A stretch of DNA of 64,000 nt from Gemmatimonadota bacterium. GTDB taxonomy: Bacteria > Gemmatimonadota > Gemmatimonadetes > Gemmatimonadales > GWC2-71-9. This document shows positions 6,885-16,910 of this stretch, in pieces; within the stretch, counting starts at the first letter, position 1; each line of letters starts with the position of its first letter. The notes beneath the pieces are model-generated. The model saw only the letters and a program-made list of their open reading frames with translations, was not told the DNA's origin and ran no database searches. Location: NCBI GenBank assembly GCA_016874005.1, contig VGVQ01000001.1, positions 310,001 to 374,000 of the forward strand. Direction: 5' to 3'. Both the position numbers and the translations under genes were made by a program.

Positions 6885-9193
6885 TACGTCCTGATCTGAT
6901 AGGCGAGCTTGAGGAAGAACCCGTCTTCCCGACGCACCAACCGACGGAAGGTTAGCGTCCGATCGCCGTCGTAGCCAGCGCCATACCCGAGAAAGGCGAC
7001 CGTCCCCGGCGAGGGCTGAAACGACAAGAGCGCGTCGACCCGGAAATGGTTATCGGCCACGGCCCCGGACGGCGACCCGTCGAAATGGAGGATCTGGCCC
7101 GAAGTGGCGTCGCGGAGCGAGTCGCGGCGTTGGGAACGGTACTCGCCGATCACCCGGAAGAAGAAGGCCCGGTTCGGCTGGACTTCGAGCCGGAGTCGGG
7201 GGATGATCGTTCGCCCGAACTCGCTGCCGTCACGGAGTCTCGTTAGGCGGGAATAGGTCCCGGTCCCTTCGACTCGGATCCACGGGTGAGGCCGGATCTC
7301 CGCTCCGCCCGAAAGCGCCAGCTCCCGTCCCTCGGACGCCTCGGAGAACAAGGCGACCTCCCTCGTCGAGACTCGGAGGCTCCCACTGCCGCGGGACAGG
7401 TTCGGGGTGTTGACGTTGAACTGAAACTCGGTCGCGCCGCGGAGCCGATCCGGCCCGACGTAGTCCCGGAACGTCCCACCATCGAGGACCTGCGCTCCCT
7501 GGTAGAAATCCGGATTGAAGTCGACGAAGCCGATCCGGGCGCTGAAGCCGTAGCTCCACCCGCCCCGCAGTCGGCCGAAACCGCTGACGCTCTGCTCACC
7601 CTCGGTCGGTCGCTCGCTGCCGAACCCCCGGTAGTCCCAGAACCGATTGCCGCCCGCGAAGAGCGTGATCCCCTCGAACAGCCCACCGGTCTTCCCGAAG
7701 ATGCTCAGCCGTTGGAACACCCGCAGGTGGACGTCGCCGACCCGGGGGACGAAACCCAGGGCGGCGTCGAAGTCCTCGCTGCGGCCCTCGATGGCGTAGC
7801 TGAAGCCGTAGGACCGGCCGGTCCGGCCAAGATTGAGCGACCAGTTGGTGCCGGTCCGGTGGGTGGTGTCGTCGGTGATCGACCTGGCCACCGAGGCGCT
7901 CAGCGAATACAGCGACCGGATCACGAAACGCGAGTCGGCCCCGAGGACCCGGCTATAGCCTCTGCCGGACGAGCGATCGGTGAAGGTCGCGCCGGCGAGG
8001 GAATTCTGGCCGATGTCGGTGCGGACCCTGGTGATGTTGACCAGCGGCCGTTCCCGATGGCCCTCGTCGTCGGTGACGTCATCGACGGCCGTGAGGTGGG
8101 CCAGACCGAGCCGTCCGAACTTCCCGGTGATCTTCCCGCCGGCAATCGGATTCGCCACCCGCCTGGTGTACACCAGCGAACCCGGCGTCTGGAACAACTC
8201 GATCCCTTCGAGAAAAAACGGGCGACGCTCGGGGAAGAACAGCGCGAACCGTTCGTTGATGGTGACCTGGCCCGCGTCGGCCTCGATTTGACTGAAGTCG
8301 GGGTTGATGGTTGCGTCGATGGCGAGGCTCGTCAGGCCGAGCCGGAAGTTCGCGCCGACGTCGGTGGTCGCTCCGGCCCGCGAAAAAACCCCGAGCGTGT
8401 CGATTGCGCCGGGCGCGGACGCGGTCACGAACGGTTGCACTTCGGTCACGACGCCTCGACGGATCCCGGTCAGGCCAGTGATCAGGGCGCTTTGCGCCAG
8501 GAAGCTGGTGCTCCCGCGCTTGACGTTGGTCCAGGTGTCCTCGAACCCTGATCGCTGAGTCGTCCGGACGACGTTGATACCCCAGGTCAGCTCCTTGCCA
8601 CCGGGATACCGGAGACTCTTGAACGGGATCCGGACCTCGACGACGTAGCCGCTGTCGGAGATCCGGCCCTTCGAGGCGTAGAGGTAATCGGGGCTCCGGT
8701 CGAAGCTGGTTGCCTGCCCGAAGCCACCGCCACCGCCGCCACCACCGCCACCACCGCGGCCGCCGCCGCCGCCACCACCGCCGCTTCCTTCGGTCCGGAC
8801 CCCGTCTTCCTGGACTCCGAGCGGATTGACCCCGAACGCGAACGCCCGGCGCCGGTCGTTGAAGGTGTCGAGGTAGATGATGACCCGGTCGTCTTCGTCG
8901 ATCTTGTCCCGATCCGCCAGCGTCGCCCGAATCGCGCCGGGGTTCCGGTCGCGCGCCACGATCCCGAAGTGCAGCGCGCTCGGACTGTACCAGAGGAGCA
9001 CCTCGGTGGCCTGATCCGCCGGGCGCTGATCGACCGGTCGATACTGGTGGAAGCCCTCGAGCCTGACGGCCTTCTGCCAGACCGGTTCGTCGAGTCGGCC
9101 GTCCACGACGATCGCCGTGTCGATCCGAGGCGCCTGGACCGACGGACGCGCCGCGGCGGGATCGACCGCGATCTGGAGCAGGAAGAACAGCAC
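6884..9193 (-). CDS. DUF5916 outer-membrane protein with CBM9-like N-terminus
   Basis: 769 aa. The N-terminal third resembles a carbohydrate-binding family 9 / DOMON-like fold (VVDGRLDEPVWQKA and DRVIIYLDTFNDRRRAFAFGVNPLG). The rest is a long series of beta strands ending YQIRT, as expected for a DUF5916 outer-membrane barrel (DFSQIEADAGQVTINERFALFFPERRPFF in pattern). A short hydrophobic start (LFFLLQIA) serves as signal peptide. The function of the family is not established. A poly-glycine insert lies near residues 137-157. GTG 9193 lies seven bases beyond the permease stop, so the gene belongs to the efflux operon. Confidence 0.85.
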   Translation of the reverse strand: MLFFLLQIAVDPAAARPSVQAPRIDTAIVVDGRLDEPVWQKAVRLEGFHQYRPVDQRPADQATEVLLWYSPSALHFGIVARDRNPGAIRATLADRDKIDEDDRVIIYLDTFNDRRRAFAFGVNPLGVQEDGVRTEGSGGGGGGGGRGGGGGGGGGGGFGQATSFDRSPDYLYASKGRISDSGYVVEVRIPFKSLRYPGGKELTWGINVVRTTQRSGFEDTWTNVKRGSTSFLAQSALITGLTGIRRGVVTEVQPFVTASAPGAIDTLGVFSRAGATTDVGANFRLGLTSLAIDATINPDFSQIEADAGQVTINERFALFFPERRPFFLEGIELFQTPGSLVYTRRVANPIAGGKITGKFGRLGLAHLTAVDDVTDDEGHRERPLVNITRVRTDIGQNSLAGATFTDRSSGRGYSRVLGADSRFVIRSLYSLSASVARSITDDTTHRTGTNWSLNLGRTGRSYGFSYAIEGRSEDFDAALGFVPRVGDVHLRVFQRLSIFGKTGGLFEGITLFAGGNRFWDYRGFGSERPTEGEQSVSGFGRLRGGWSYGFSARIGFVDFNPDFYQGAQVLDGGTFRDYVGPDRLRGATEFQFNVNTPNLSRGSGSLRVSTREVALFSEASEGRELALSGGAEIRPHPWIRVEGTGTYSRLTRLRDGSEFGRTIIPRLRLEVQPNRAFFFRVIGEYRSQRRDSLRDATSGQILHFDGSPSGAVADNHFRVDALLSFQPSPGTVAFLGYGAGYDGDRTLTFRRLVRREDGFFLKLAYQIRT
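8722..8783 (-). repeat. GGN microsatellite encoding poly-glycine
   Basis: Sixty bases of near-uninterrupted GGN triplets (CCN on the plus strand) inside the DUF5916 gene. They encode about 20 glycines broken by one Arg, between the CBM9-like part and the next strand region. Such tracts are prone to slippage in steps of three and would change linker length without breaking the frame. Confidence 0.8.
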
Positions 9194-9200
9194 CTCGAGC

Positions 9201-10415
9201 CTACTCGTAACGCAAGGCGTCGATCGTGTTCAGATTCGCGGCGCGCCGGGCGGGCCACAACCCGAAGAACAAGCCGACCAACACGCTGAACGCGAAGGCG
9301 AGACCGATCGAGGTCGGCGAGATCAAGGTGTTCCACCCCGCGAACTTCGACATCGCCCGGGCACTGCCGGCACCGACCAGAATCCCGAACACGCCTCCCA
9401 TGAGACAGAGCACCACGGCCTCGACCAGGAACTGGCTCATGATGTTCAGTTTGGTCGCCCCCAAGGCCCGACGAACCCCGATTTCGCGAGTCCGTTCGGT
9501 GACCGAAACCAGCATGATGTTCATGATCCCGATCCCGCCGACGATCAGCGAAACCGCCGCGATGCTCGCCAGAAGCAGGCCGAAGATCTCGGTGGTTTGT
9601 TGCTGGGTCGCGAGGAATTCCTGTTGATTGCGGATCTGGAAGTCGTTGTCGCCACCGGGGCGGATCTTGTGCTCGCGGCGGAGGATCCGCTCGATCTCCA
9701 CCATGCCCTGCTCGAGGGGAACCTCTTCCTTCACCTTGAGGCTGATTTGCCGGAGCCGATCGGTTCCCATCAGCCGATACTGCGCGGTACCCAGCGGAAT
9801 CAGCACCTGCTCATCGGGGTTCATGAAGGCCATTGCCGCGCCCTTCTTGGCCAGCACCCCGATGACCTCGAACACCTGACCCCCGATGTTCACGGCCGTT
9901 CCGAGCAGCGCGGCGGCGTTGACGTCGAGCATATCGGGAATCGCATTCCCGAGGACCGCGAATCGCTGCCTCGCCGCGTCGTCGCCCGGTGTGAACATCC
10001 GCCCGTATTCGACGGTGAAATTCTTGACCGGCAGGAAGTTCGGCGTGGTACCCACGATACTGACGTTGAAATTCGAGGTGCCTCGTTCGAACGTCATGTT
10101 CCGTGACAGTTCCGGCACCACATCACTGATCAGGGTAAGATCTCGCCGGAGGGCATCGGCGTCGTCGACCGTGAGGCTGACCCGAACATCGCTCGATCGG
10201 CCACCGAACCAGGATTGGCCCGGGTAGACGCTGAGCACGTTGACGCCCAAGGCGGCGATCCGCTCTTCGACCGCCTTCTGGGCCCCGGCGCCGAGCGCAA
10301 CGACCGCGATCACCGCGCCCACGCCGATGATGATGCCCAGCATCGTGAGCGCGGCCCGAAGCTTGTTCGCCCGGATGCTGGCGAGCGCGACGTTGATCGT
10401 CTCGCCGATGATCAT
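9201..10415 (-). CDS. MacB-like ABC transporter permease
   Basis: 404-aa permease of the MacB/FtsX superfamily. One membrane segment lies at the N-terminus (LTMLGIIIGVGAVIAVVAL), then a large periplasmic MacB_PCD domain, then three C-terminal segments (LLLASIAAVSLIVGGIGIMN; AVVLCLMGGVFGILVGAG; AFSVLVGLFFGLWPARRAA). The ERTREIGVRRALGA motif of FtsX-type permeases is present. It has no ATPase domain; that is supplied by the gene at 12001. With adaptor and TolC it should form a tripartite efflux pump. Start overlaps the adaptor stop by 4 bp. Confidence 0.92.
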   Translation of the reverse strand: MIIGETINVALASIRANKLRAALTMLGIIIGVGAVIAVVALGAGAQKAVEERIAALGVNVLSVYPGQSWFGGRSSDVRVSLTVDDADALRRDLTLISDVVPELSRNMTFERGTSNFNVSIVGTTPNFLPVKNFTVEYGRMFTPGDDAARQRFAVLGNAIPDMLDVNAAALLGTAVNIGGQVFEVIGVLAKKGAAMAFMNPDEQVLIPLGTAQYRLMGTDRLRQISLKVKEEVPLEQGMVEIERILRREHKIRPGGDNDFQIRNQQEFLATQQQTTEIFGLLLASIAAVSLIVGGIGIMNIMLVSVTERTREIGVRRALGATKLNIMSQFLVEAVVLCLMGGVFGILVGAGSARAMSKFAGWNTLISPTSIGLAFAFSVLVGLFFGLWPARRAANLNTIDALRYE

Positions 10416-12004
10416 GGCCGGGTCGCGGGCCGCCCGCCCGCGCCTCCCGGGGTCGTGCTGGCGGCGCCGGTCGCGGTGTTGGACCGCATCCCGGGGAGGC
10501 CGCCCCCGCCCGTCATGTTTGTGATCCGGGTTCGGAACTCCTCCTGCTGTTGCACCAAGCTGGCGCTCGGAAGGACCAGTACCGAGTCGGTCTCCTCGAG
10601 ACCGGTGACGACCTCGCTGTAGTCGAGATCGGTCAAGCCGGTCCGGATCATCACCGGGGTCGGCTGGCCGTCTCGGTTGACGAACACGATGTAGTTACCG
10701 CCGAACTGGAAATCGCTGCCGCCGGCACCAGGCGGCCGGCCGCCCGGCCTGCCACCGCGCCCGCCGAAGTTCCGCATCAGCTGCTGCATGATCTGCTGTT
10801 CCTGGGCGGTCAGCGTGCCGCCCGAGAATCGCTTCCGGAAGATCTCCCGGACCTGGCTCTCGGTCACTCCCTCGGGGAGCTGAATGGTCCGGCCGTCCGG
10901 CGTGGTCATCGTGTTGCCGGCGGGCTTGGCGGCGGCCACCGCCGCCCCAGCCGCCTGGGAACCCCGGGCGGAGTCGCCGCCGCCGGCTCGCCGCGTCGCT
11001 TGCTCCCTGAGCGAATCGGCCCGGGATTGCGCGGCGGCAAGGAGAGTCTGCAGTTGATCGTCCGGGATGCCCAGGACCCGCGCCGCGGAACTCACGTCCC
11101 GCTGGGTTCGAAGGGCGGCATTCGGAATCGCCAGGACGCTGTCTCGCCGACCGATATGAAGCTCGACATCGGCGTTCATGCCCGGTTTGAGCAAACCGCC
11201 CCGGTTGTCGATTCGGACCAACACCGGGAACATGGTGACGTTCTGTTGCGTCTCCGCCTGGGGCTCGATCTTGAGCACCTCCCCCTCGAACGGCTGGTTG
11301 GGAAACGCATCCACCGTCACCGTGGCGCGAAGGCCCTGGCGGATCTTCCCGATATCGGTTTCGTCCACCAGGGTTCGGACCTGGACCAGGCTCAGATCGG
11401 CCATCTTGAGCAACACCGTGCCGCCACCCACGTCGCGAGTCGGCGAGGAGATCACCTGGCCGCGCTCGACGTTCTTGGCGATCACGGTTCCCGTGATCGG
11501 CGCGAGGACATCGGTGTCCTCCATCGCGATCCGGGCATTCTCCACCGACACTTGGGCCCGGACCACCTCGGCCTTCGCGTTCGCGAGCTGGAGCACCGCG
11601 TTCTCGTGCTCCTGCTCGGTGATCGACTGCGACTTGAAGAGCTCGTCGGAGCGGCGCCGCTGGGCGTCGGCGTTCTGAAGCCGTGCCTTGGCCACCTCGA
11701 GATCGGCCTCCGCTTGACTCAGGGTGTTCTGAGGCGTCCGTCGATCCACCCGAACGAGCAGGGTGCCGCGGTTCACCATCGATCCGGTCTCGACCTTCAT
11801 GTCGAGAATCTCGCCGGACGCCTTCGACTTCACTTCCACCACCGTATCGGGCTGAACGGTGCCGGTCGCCCGAGCGGCGACGACGATGTTCTTTCGCTCC
11901 ACCGGGACCGATTGATACACCACCGTTTGGGGAACTTCCTTGGAACAGGCGCCTGCCAACCCCGCTACCGCGCCGAGCCGCAGAAACCGAGCGTACCACG
12001 TCAT
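10412..12004 (-). CDS. MacA-like periplasmic adaptor (membrane fusion) lipoprotein
   Basis: 530 aa. It begins with a lipoprotein signal (lipobox LAGAC, Cys at about residue 20). The order is biotinyl-lipoyl half, coiled-coil hairpin ([22 protein letters not shown]), second lipoyl half ([20 protein letters not shown]) and beta-barrel domain ([20 protein letters not shown]). Beyond about residue 320 it carries an unusual Ala/Gly/Gln-rich insertion of roughly 130 residues, and the protein ends in a Gly/Thr-rich tail, so it is much longer than MacA (about 370 aa). It links the inner-membrane permease to TolC. Confidence 0.9.
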   Translation of the reverse strand: MTWYARFLRLGAVAGLAGACSKEVPQTVVYQSVPVERKNIVVAARATGTVQPDTVVEVKSKASGEILDMKVETGSMVNRGTLLVRVDRRTPQNTLSQAEADLEVAKARLQNADAQRRRSDELFKSQSITEQEHENAVLQLANAKAEVVRAQVSVENARIAMEDTDVLAPITGTVIAKNVERGQVISSPTRDVGGGTVLLKMADLSLVQVRTLVDETDIGKIRQGLRATVTVDAFPNQPFEGEVLKIEPQAETQQNVTMFPVLVRIDNRGGLLKPGMNADVELHIGRRDSVLAIPNAALRTQRDVSSAARVLGIPDDQLQTLLAAAQSRADSLREQATRRAGGGDSARGSQAAGAAVAAAKPAGNTMTTPDGRTIQLPEGVTESQVREIFRKRFSGGTLTAQEQQIMQQLMRNFGGRGGRPGGRPPGAGGSDFQFGGNYIVFVNRDGQPTPVMIRTGLTDLDYSEVVTGLEETDSVLVLPSASLVQQQEEFRTRITNMTGGGGLPGMRSNTATGAASTTPGGAGGRPATRP

Positions 12005-12756
12005 GTGGACTTCTCCGTCAGGAAGTCGCGCTCCACCCGGCCATCCCGCAGGTGAACCTGGCGATGGGCGTGCGCGGCAATGTCGAGTTCGTGGGTGACC
12101 AGAACGATGGTCTGTCCCTCTTCGTGGAGCCGGTCGAACAGGGCGAGAATCTCGGCGCTGGTCTTCGAGTCGAGGTTGCCGGTGGGCTCGTCCGCCAGGA
12201 TGATGCTCGGGTTGTTGACCAGCGCCCGCGCGATTGCGACCCGCTGGCGCTGACCGCCGGAGAGTTCGTTGGGGCGGTGATGCATCCGTTCACCAAGACC
12301 CACCCGACCGAGCGCCGCCTGCGCGGCGGCCCGGCGCTCCTTCGAGCCCGTGCCGGCGTAGACCATCGGCAGCTCGACATTCTGGAGCGCGGTGGCTCGG
12401 GGCAGCAGGTTGAAGGTCTGGAAAACGAACCCGATTTCCTTGTTCCGGATCCTGGCCAAGGCATCATCGCCGAGTTCGGAAACCCGGTAGCCGTTCAGCC
12501 AGTACTCCCCCGCCGTGGGGGTATCGAGGCAACCGATCATGTTCATCAGGGTCGACTTGCCGGACCCCGACGGCCCCATGATCGCGACGAACTCGTTCTT
12601 CCGGATGGTGAGGTCGACGCCCCTGAGCGCGTGGACGGTCTCGCTGCCCATTTCGTAGTCGCGCTCGAGATGCCGCACCAAGATCACCGCATCTCGGGGA
12701 ACTTCGGGCGGCAGCATCGCCATCCGTTCCGCGGTCGTGTCGATTCCCGCCGTCAT
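12001..12756 (-). CDS. ABC transporter ATP-binding protein (LolD/MacB type)
   Basis: 251 aa. Walker A (GPSGSGKST), signature ([15 protein letters not shown]), Walker B ([13 protein letters not shown]) and the switch His (LVTHE) are all present. The NLDS/TGNLD form is typical of MacB/LolD-type exporters. The open frame extends to 13113, but the ATG at 12756 overlaps the TolC stop (ATGA) and gives a normal N-terminus. Its own stop overlaps the adaptor start. It powers the permease at 9201. Confidence 0.93.
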   Translation of the reverse strand: MTAGIDTTAERMAMLPPEVPRDAVILVRHLERDYEMGSETVHALRGVDLTIRKNEFVAIMGPSGSGKSTLMNMIGCLDTPTAGEYWLNGYRVSELGDDALARIRNKEIGFVFQTFNLLPRATALQNVELPMVYAGTGSKERRAAAQAALGRVGLGERMHHRPNELSGGQRQRVAIARALVNNPSIILADEPTGNLDSKTSAEILALFDRLHEEGQTIVLVTHELDIAAHAHRQVHLRDGRVERDFLTEKST

Positions 12757-14078
12757 AGTTGCCGTCCGATCAAGGCTTGGATCTGGGCTTTCGCCCGGAG
12801 ATAGTCGAACCGAGCGGTGACTTCGTCGACCTCGGCTTGGGCCAGCGCCTCCTGCGAGGTTACCACGTCGACGATCGTGGCGACGCCGAGCCGGTACCGC
12901 TCCTGTTGGACCCGGAGGTCCTCGGTCGCGGCGGCCAGGCTGGTTTGGGCGATGCCAATACGGGTCCGGGCGGCGTCGAGTTCCGCCAGCCGCGTGGTCA
13001 GGTTCGCGACCACCAGGCGCCGGGCCTCGCCGGCGTTGGCCTCGGCGGTTTCGGCGTTGGCCCGCTGATTGGAGATGTTCTGCTCTCGGGTGAACCGGTT
13101 GAAGATCGGCCACGACACCCGAATCGCGGCTTGCCGTTGCTGGTTGAACCGGAACGACGTGTCGGAGACCGTCGCCGAACGCCGGAGGATCTGGTCCGCG
13201 CCGGTCAGGGTATTCGAGGCGTCCAGCGTCAGGGTCGGCCAGTATCCCGCGCGGGCCACGCCGATGGCGGCCCGAGCCGCCCGGGCACTGGCGTCGGCCA
13301 CTCGCACCTGCGGTGCGCGGTTGAGGGCCTCGACCCGAAACGCCGCCGAGTCGACCGCGGTCACCAGGCGATAGAAGCTCGAGTCGTCGACCGCTCCGAC
13401 CGGGCCTTCCATGCCGACCAGACGACCCAGGTTGGCCTCGGCGGTGGCGAGCTGCGTCTGGGCGTTTATCAGCTGGACCCGGGCATTCCCCAGGGTCACG
13501 AGCGACCGGAGCGAGTCCGATCGGATCGCGGCACCGGCTCGCAGCCGGGCAATCGACGCCTTGAGTTGCTCATCGGCCCGCCGGACGCTCGTCTCTCGCA
13601 CCCGGACGAGCTGGGTGGCGGCGAGCACATCGAAGTAGAGATTGGTGGTCGCGAGCTGCTGCTGGTAGCGAGCGTCCTCGAAGCCCTCGGCCGCGGATTC
13701 GCGATTCGCGCGGGCCGCCCGTGACTCGGCGCCGCGCCGAAACCCGTCGAACAGTTCGATCGAGGTGTTGACCGAAGTGTTCAGGCTGGTGGTGCTCGAG
13801 TTGGCTGCCAGGATCTGACCGGTTGTCACGTCCGCCCGTTCGCCCTCGGTGTACGATTCGCGAGCCGAGGTCGAGAAGTTCAGGTCCGGCAGGTAGGCAC
13901 CCTTGGCCGAGCGGACTCGGGCATCGGCCGTCCGAACCTGGCCCGCCGCTTGGACCATGCGGGGTTGGATTCGTTCCGCCCGCTCGATCGCTTCGGCGAG
14001 CGTGAGGGTCGGCTTGGACTGGCCGGCAACGGCCTGCGGCGCCACCACGACCGCAACCAGAATGAGGAAAATTCGCAC
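12753..14078 (-). CDS. TolC family outer-membrane efflux protein
   Basis: 441 aa with a signal peptide ([17 protein letters not shown]) and two OEP repeats of long amphipathic helices, for example [17 protein letters not shown] and the second-half [19 protein letters not shown]. Length and heptad pattern match TolC-type channels. GTG 14078 is chosen because it lies one base after the upstream stop; the upstream part of the frame is antisense-like. It provides the outer-membrane duct for the MacAB-type pump encoded downstream. Confidence 0.9.
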   Translation of the reverse strand: MRIFLILVAVVVAPQAVAGQSKPTLTLAEAIERAERIQPRMVQAAGQVRTADARVRSAKGAYLPDLNFSTSARESYTEGERADVTTGQILAANSSTTSLNTSVNTSIELFDGFRRGAESRAARANRESAAEGFEDARYQQQLATTNLYFDVLAATQLVRVRETSVRRADEQLKASIARLRAGAAIRSDSLRSLVTLGNARVQLINAQTQLATAEANLGRLVGMEGPVGAVDDSSFYRLVTAVDSAAFRVEALNRAPQVRVADASARAARAAIGVARAGYWPTLTLDASNTLTGADQILRRSATVSDTSFRFNQQRQAAIRVSWPIFNRFTREQNISNQRANAETAEANAGEARRLVVANLTTRLAELDAARTRIGIAQTSLAAATEDLRVQQERYRLGVATIVDVVTSQEALAQAEVDEVTARFDYLRAKAQIQALIGRQL

Positions 14079-14079
14079 C

Positions 14080-14493
14080 CTAGTCACGGGCCTCGTCGCG
14101 AGCTCGATGAAGGCTATCGCGCCTGGCGTTGAACGCATCGTACTTTCGCTGCTGGTCCGCCGACAGGCGAACCCGAATGTCGCGACGTACCGCCTCCCGT
14201 TCGGCATCGAACTGGGTGCGGACCGAGCGCCACAGCGAGTCCATGATCGGATCGTGGCGGTCGAGAACCTCGTTGACCGCCTGCTCATCGGCGGGCGACA
14301 GACCCACGTCGGTCCGGAGCCGCTCGATGTAGTCGAGCCGCATCTGGGCCTTGAAGGCCGCCCGGTTGGTCTTCCCGGGCCGCGGAGGACGGCTATCCTT
14401 GTCGGCCAGCATCGTGGCGGTACCGCCGACCAATCCGCCTAACGCAAACGCGAGGGAAAGCAGCCCGGTCGCGACCCACCGAGATTTGGTCAT
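14080..14493 (-). CDS. Spy/CpxP-like periplasmic protein
   Basis: 137-aa protein with an N-terminal hydrophobic segment (VATGLLSLAFALGGLVGG), then an all-helical, charged domain rich in Arg, Asp, Glu and Gln (RLRTDVGLSPADEQAVNEVL; RLSADQQRKYDAFNARRDSL). This resembles periplasmic heavy-metal sensor/Spy chaperone relatives that often accompany ECF sigma factors. It lacks a clear LTxxQ repeat pair, so the family call is moderate. It overlaps the preceding gene by 4 bp. Confidence 0.65.
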   Translation of the reverse strand: MTKSRWVATGLLSLAFALGGLVGGTATMLADKDSRPPRPGKTNRAAFKAQMRLDYIERLRTDVGLSPADEQAVNEVLDRHDPIMDSLWRSVRTQFDAEREAVRRDIRVRLSADQQRKYDAFNARRDSLHRARDEARD

Positions 14494-14825
14494 GGTCCCT
14501 CCTCCAGCACCGTGTGCATCACCGGGTTGACCTCTCCGGGTCGCGGCGCCTCCAGAATCGCGACCGAGATCGGCGACTGGGTCCGCTCCTCCTGCCCCCA
14601 ACCGCGCCAGAGCGCCAGGCCGAGCAGAACCGCCGCGGCCATCGCTGCCCCGAGCACCCGGGGACGGGCCCACGCCGCCAGGACGTCCCAACTGCTGTCT
14701 CGAACCGGAAGCCGGCCGAGAGCTACCTCGAGCCGTGACAGCATCGTGCCGGGATCCGGGCCGTCGAAATAGTGCCGAAGTCCCTCAGTGACCCGCGGAT
14801 CCGGTCCGCGAAACGGCGATGTCAT
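14490..14825 (-). CDS. probable membrane anti-sigma factor
   Basis: 111 aa with a soluble N-terminal half, one membrane segment (VLGAAMAAAVLLGLALW) and a short extracytoplasmic tail. It has no zinc-finger motif. It lies between, and overlaps by ATGA, the ECF sigma gene upstream and the Spy-like gene downstream. Size, topology and position are those of an anti-sigma factor, but there is no sequence signature that proves it. Confidence 0.6.
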   Translation of the reverse strand: MTSPFRGPDPRVTEGLRHYFDGPDPGTMLSRLEVALGRLPVRDSSWDVLAAWARPRVLGAAMAAAVLLGLALWRGWGQEERTQSPISVAILEAPRPGEVNPVMHTVLEEGP

Positions 14826-15382
14826 GCCGGTTCCTCCTTCAGTGTCCCCAGCGCGGCCCGAAGCGCGCGCCGGGCGTGAAATACATATGAACGTACGGTC
14901 CCCTCCGGGACCTCGAGAATCTGGGCGATCTCGAGATGGCTGTACCCCTCGAGGTCGAAGAGCAGGACGGCAACGCGCTGCCGCTCCGGAAGCGCCGAGA
15001 CCGCCTTTCCGATCCGTTCCCGCAACAACACCCGGTCGGTCCACCGATCCGGCCCCGCCTCCTGGGTCGCGACGGTCTCGGTCAGCGGCTCCGCCTCGCG
15101 TACCTTCCGGCGCCGCAGTTGGTCGAGGGCGGCGTTCGATACGATCCGAAGGAACCACGACCGAAACGGCCGAGTGCAATCGAACCGGGCAATCGCCTGC
15201 CAGGCGGCGAGGGTCGCGTCCTGCACCACATCCTCAGCCTCGTCCCAGCTCCCCACCACGGCGTACGCCACTTGGCGCGCGGGTACCGCGTGGCTCATCA
15301 CGAGACGGCCGAACGCGTCTGCGTCCCCTCGTTGAGCGGCTCGGGCCAGCCCCGGATCATTCACGCTGCTAGTACGCACCAC
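14822..15382 (-). CDS. ECF RNA polymerase sigma factor
   Basis: 186-aa ECF sigma factor. Region 2 is DEAEDVVQDATLAAWQAIARFD with RSWFLRIVSNAALDQLRRRK; region 4 is LLFDLEGYSHLEIAQILEVPEGTVRSYVFHAR. It heads the nine-gene efflux operon and is translationally coupled to the likely anti-sigma gene. GTG 15382 is the first start; a second GTG at 15364 would remove six residues and may be the real one, since no clear ribosome site precedes either. Likely role: switching on the pump in response to envelope-active compounds. Confidence 0.9.
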   Translation of the reverse strand: MVRTSSVNDPGLARAAQRGDADAFGRLVMSHAVPARQVAYAVVGSWDEAEDVVQDATLAAWQAIARFDCTRPFRSWFLRIVSNAALDQLRRRKVREAEPLTETVATQEAGPDRWTDRVLLRERIGKAVSALPERQRVAVLLFDLEGYSHLEIAQILEVPEGTVRSYVFHARRALRAALGTLKEEPA

Positions 15383-15473
15383 AGGAGGGTTCCGTTGAGT
15401 CGAGGTACCTGTCGGTCAACAGCTTGCAACGACATCACTTACGAAGCCGGCAAGGGGCGGCAGCGGGCCCCGT

Positions 15474-16880
15474 TCAATCCACCGGCCGGCGCCGAAGCGC
15501 CTCGGCCCCGCTTACCAATGCCAGCCAGACGCTCACGGTGCCAAACACGAGCGCCATGACGCCCGGCACGATGAAGAACAGGACACCCACCGCCGCGAGC
15601 AGCAGGGCCAGCGGGCCAAAGAGGGCCAGGCGGGCCCCGGCGACCAGCGTCCGCACCGCCAACATCGAACGACCTCGCCGTTCTCTGATACCGCGTCGGT
15701 GCCGAGCACCGGTACCCGGGCGGGCCTCGATCGCCAGCGCGGGCGGGAGCACCTTCCCGAGCGAGCGCGGCACCCGGACCGGTCTGGTGGCGACCTCGGC
15801 GCTCTGATCGAGGTCGCGCCGGTACTGCGCCTCCATCGCCGCGCCGAGCTCCGGGTCGTCGACCAACAGGTCCAATTCGTAGTTACCCAGGAGGCTCGAG
15901 TGATTGAGGTTGCTCGATCCCACCCGAACGTAGCGGGAGTCGGCCACCACGGTCTTGGCGTGGAGCATCGGGCCAGCCCACTCGAAGATCCGCACTCCCG
16001 CCCGGATCAAGTCGCGATAACCGAACCGGGTCAGATTGCGCACCAACACGAGATCGCTGGTCCCGGGTACCAGCAACCGGACGTCGACGCCCTCGGACGC
16101 GGCATCGACGAGGTAGCGATAGAGCCTTCGCGGTGCCACCAGGTAGGCATCGGTGATCCAGACCCTTTGAGCGGCGCCGGCCAGGAGTAGCTCGGACACC
16201 CGATAGGCCCGCTCCCGCGCCGGCTCTCCGCGCAGCACCCGGATCGACGCCTCTCCGCAGGCCGGAACGTCACCGGCCCGATGCTGCTCCGGAACCGCCG
16301 ATCCGACCGCCGCCCACGTCTCGGCGAACGCCTGATCGATGGCGACCGCCGCCGGTCCGTCGACCCGAATCGCGGTATCGCGCCAGGGCAGCCGGCCCTT
16401 CACGGGATCACCGGCCCATTCGTCGCCGACGCAAATCCCGCCGAGCACCGCGCGAGATCCGTCCGCGACGACGAGCTTGCGGTGATTGCGGCTAAACAGT
16501 GATCCGAGGTCGAACCAGCCAGGCCGGTTGAAGAGCCGCACCTCCACGCCCGCCGTTCGAAGTCGGTTCCAGTAGCGAGCCGAGGTTCCCAACGAGCCCA
16601 GCCAATCCGTCGAGACCCGCACGGCCACATCGGCACGGGCCATGTCGGCGAGCGCCTCGGAGAACCGGGCGCCGGTGCGATCGGATCGGATGATGTAGTT
16701 GTCGAAATGGACCCAGGTGCGGGCACTGGAGATGACCTCGATCATCGCGTCGAACGTCTCCGGCCCGTCGAAGAGCAGCCCAACGCGATTGCCGGGAATC
16801 GGGCGGCCGCCGGCGGCACGGTCAAAGGCCCGTTCCACGGTGTCCCGCGCGATCGGATGGGTCCGGCCGGGAATCGTCAC
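15474..16880 (-). CDS. cardiolipin synthase-like phospholipase D protein
   Basis: 468 aa with two HKD motifs. The first is NHRKLVVADGSRAVLGG (about residues 131-147), the second MLHAKTVVADSRYVRVGSSNLNHSS (about 300-325). Both carry the H-x-K-x4-D/S pattern, so the active site is complete. Unlike E. coli ClsA the membrane segments are at the C-terminus (ALFGPLALLLAAVGVLFFIVPG). It probably forms cardiolipin or transfers phosphatidyl groups at the inner membrane. It is transcribed alone and lies about 90 bases upstream of the ECF operon. Confidence 0.85.
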   Translation of the reverse strand: MTIPGRTHPIARDTVERAFDRAAGGRPIPGNRVGLLFDGPETFDAMIEVISSARTWVHFDNYIIRSDRTGARFSEALADMARADVAVRVSTDWLGSLGTSARYWNRLRTAGVEVRLFNRPGWFDLGSLFSRNHRKLVVADGSRAVLGGICVGDEWAGDPVKGRLPWRDTAIRVDGPAAVAIDQAFAETWAAVGSAVPEQHRAGDVPACGEASIRVLRGEPARERAYRVSELLLAGAAQRVWITDAYLVAPRRLYRYLVDAASEGVDVRLLVPGTSDLVLVRNLTRFGYRDLIRAGVRIFEWAGPMLHAKTVVADSRYVRVGSSNLNHSSLLGNYELDLLVDDPELGAAMEAQYRRDLDQSAEVATRPVRVPRSLGKVLPPALAIEARPGTGARHRRGIRERRGRSMLAVRTLVAGARLALFGPLALLLAAVGVLFFIVPGVMALVFGTVSVWLALVSGAEALRRRPVD

Positions 16881-16910
16881 CTCAGGATCGCATCCGCGAG
16901 CGGCGCCAGG

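Noticed and set aside
7286-8551. 421-codon open frame on the plus strand
   Set aside because: Antisense to the DUF5916 gene, whose motifs and reading are convincing.
8722-8783. CRISPR-like or tandem-repeat array
   Set aside because: It is a coding triplet repeat without spacers.
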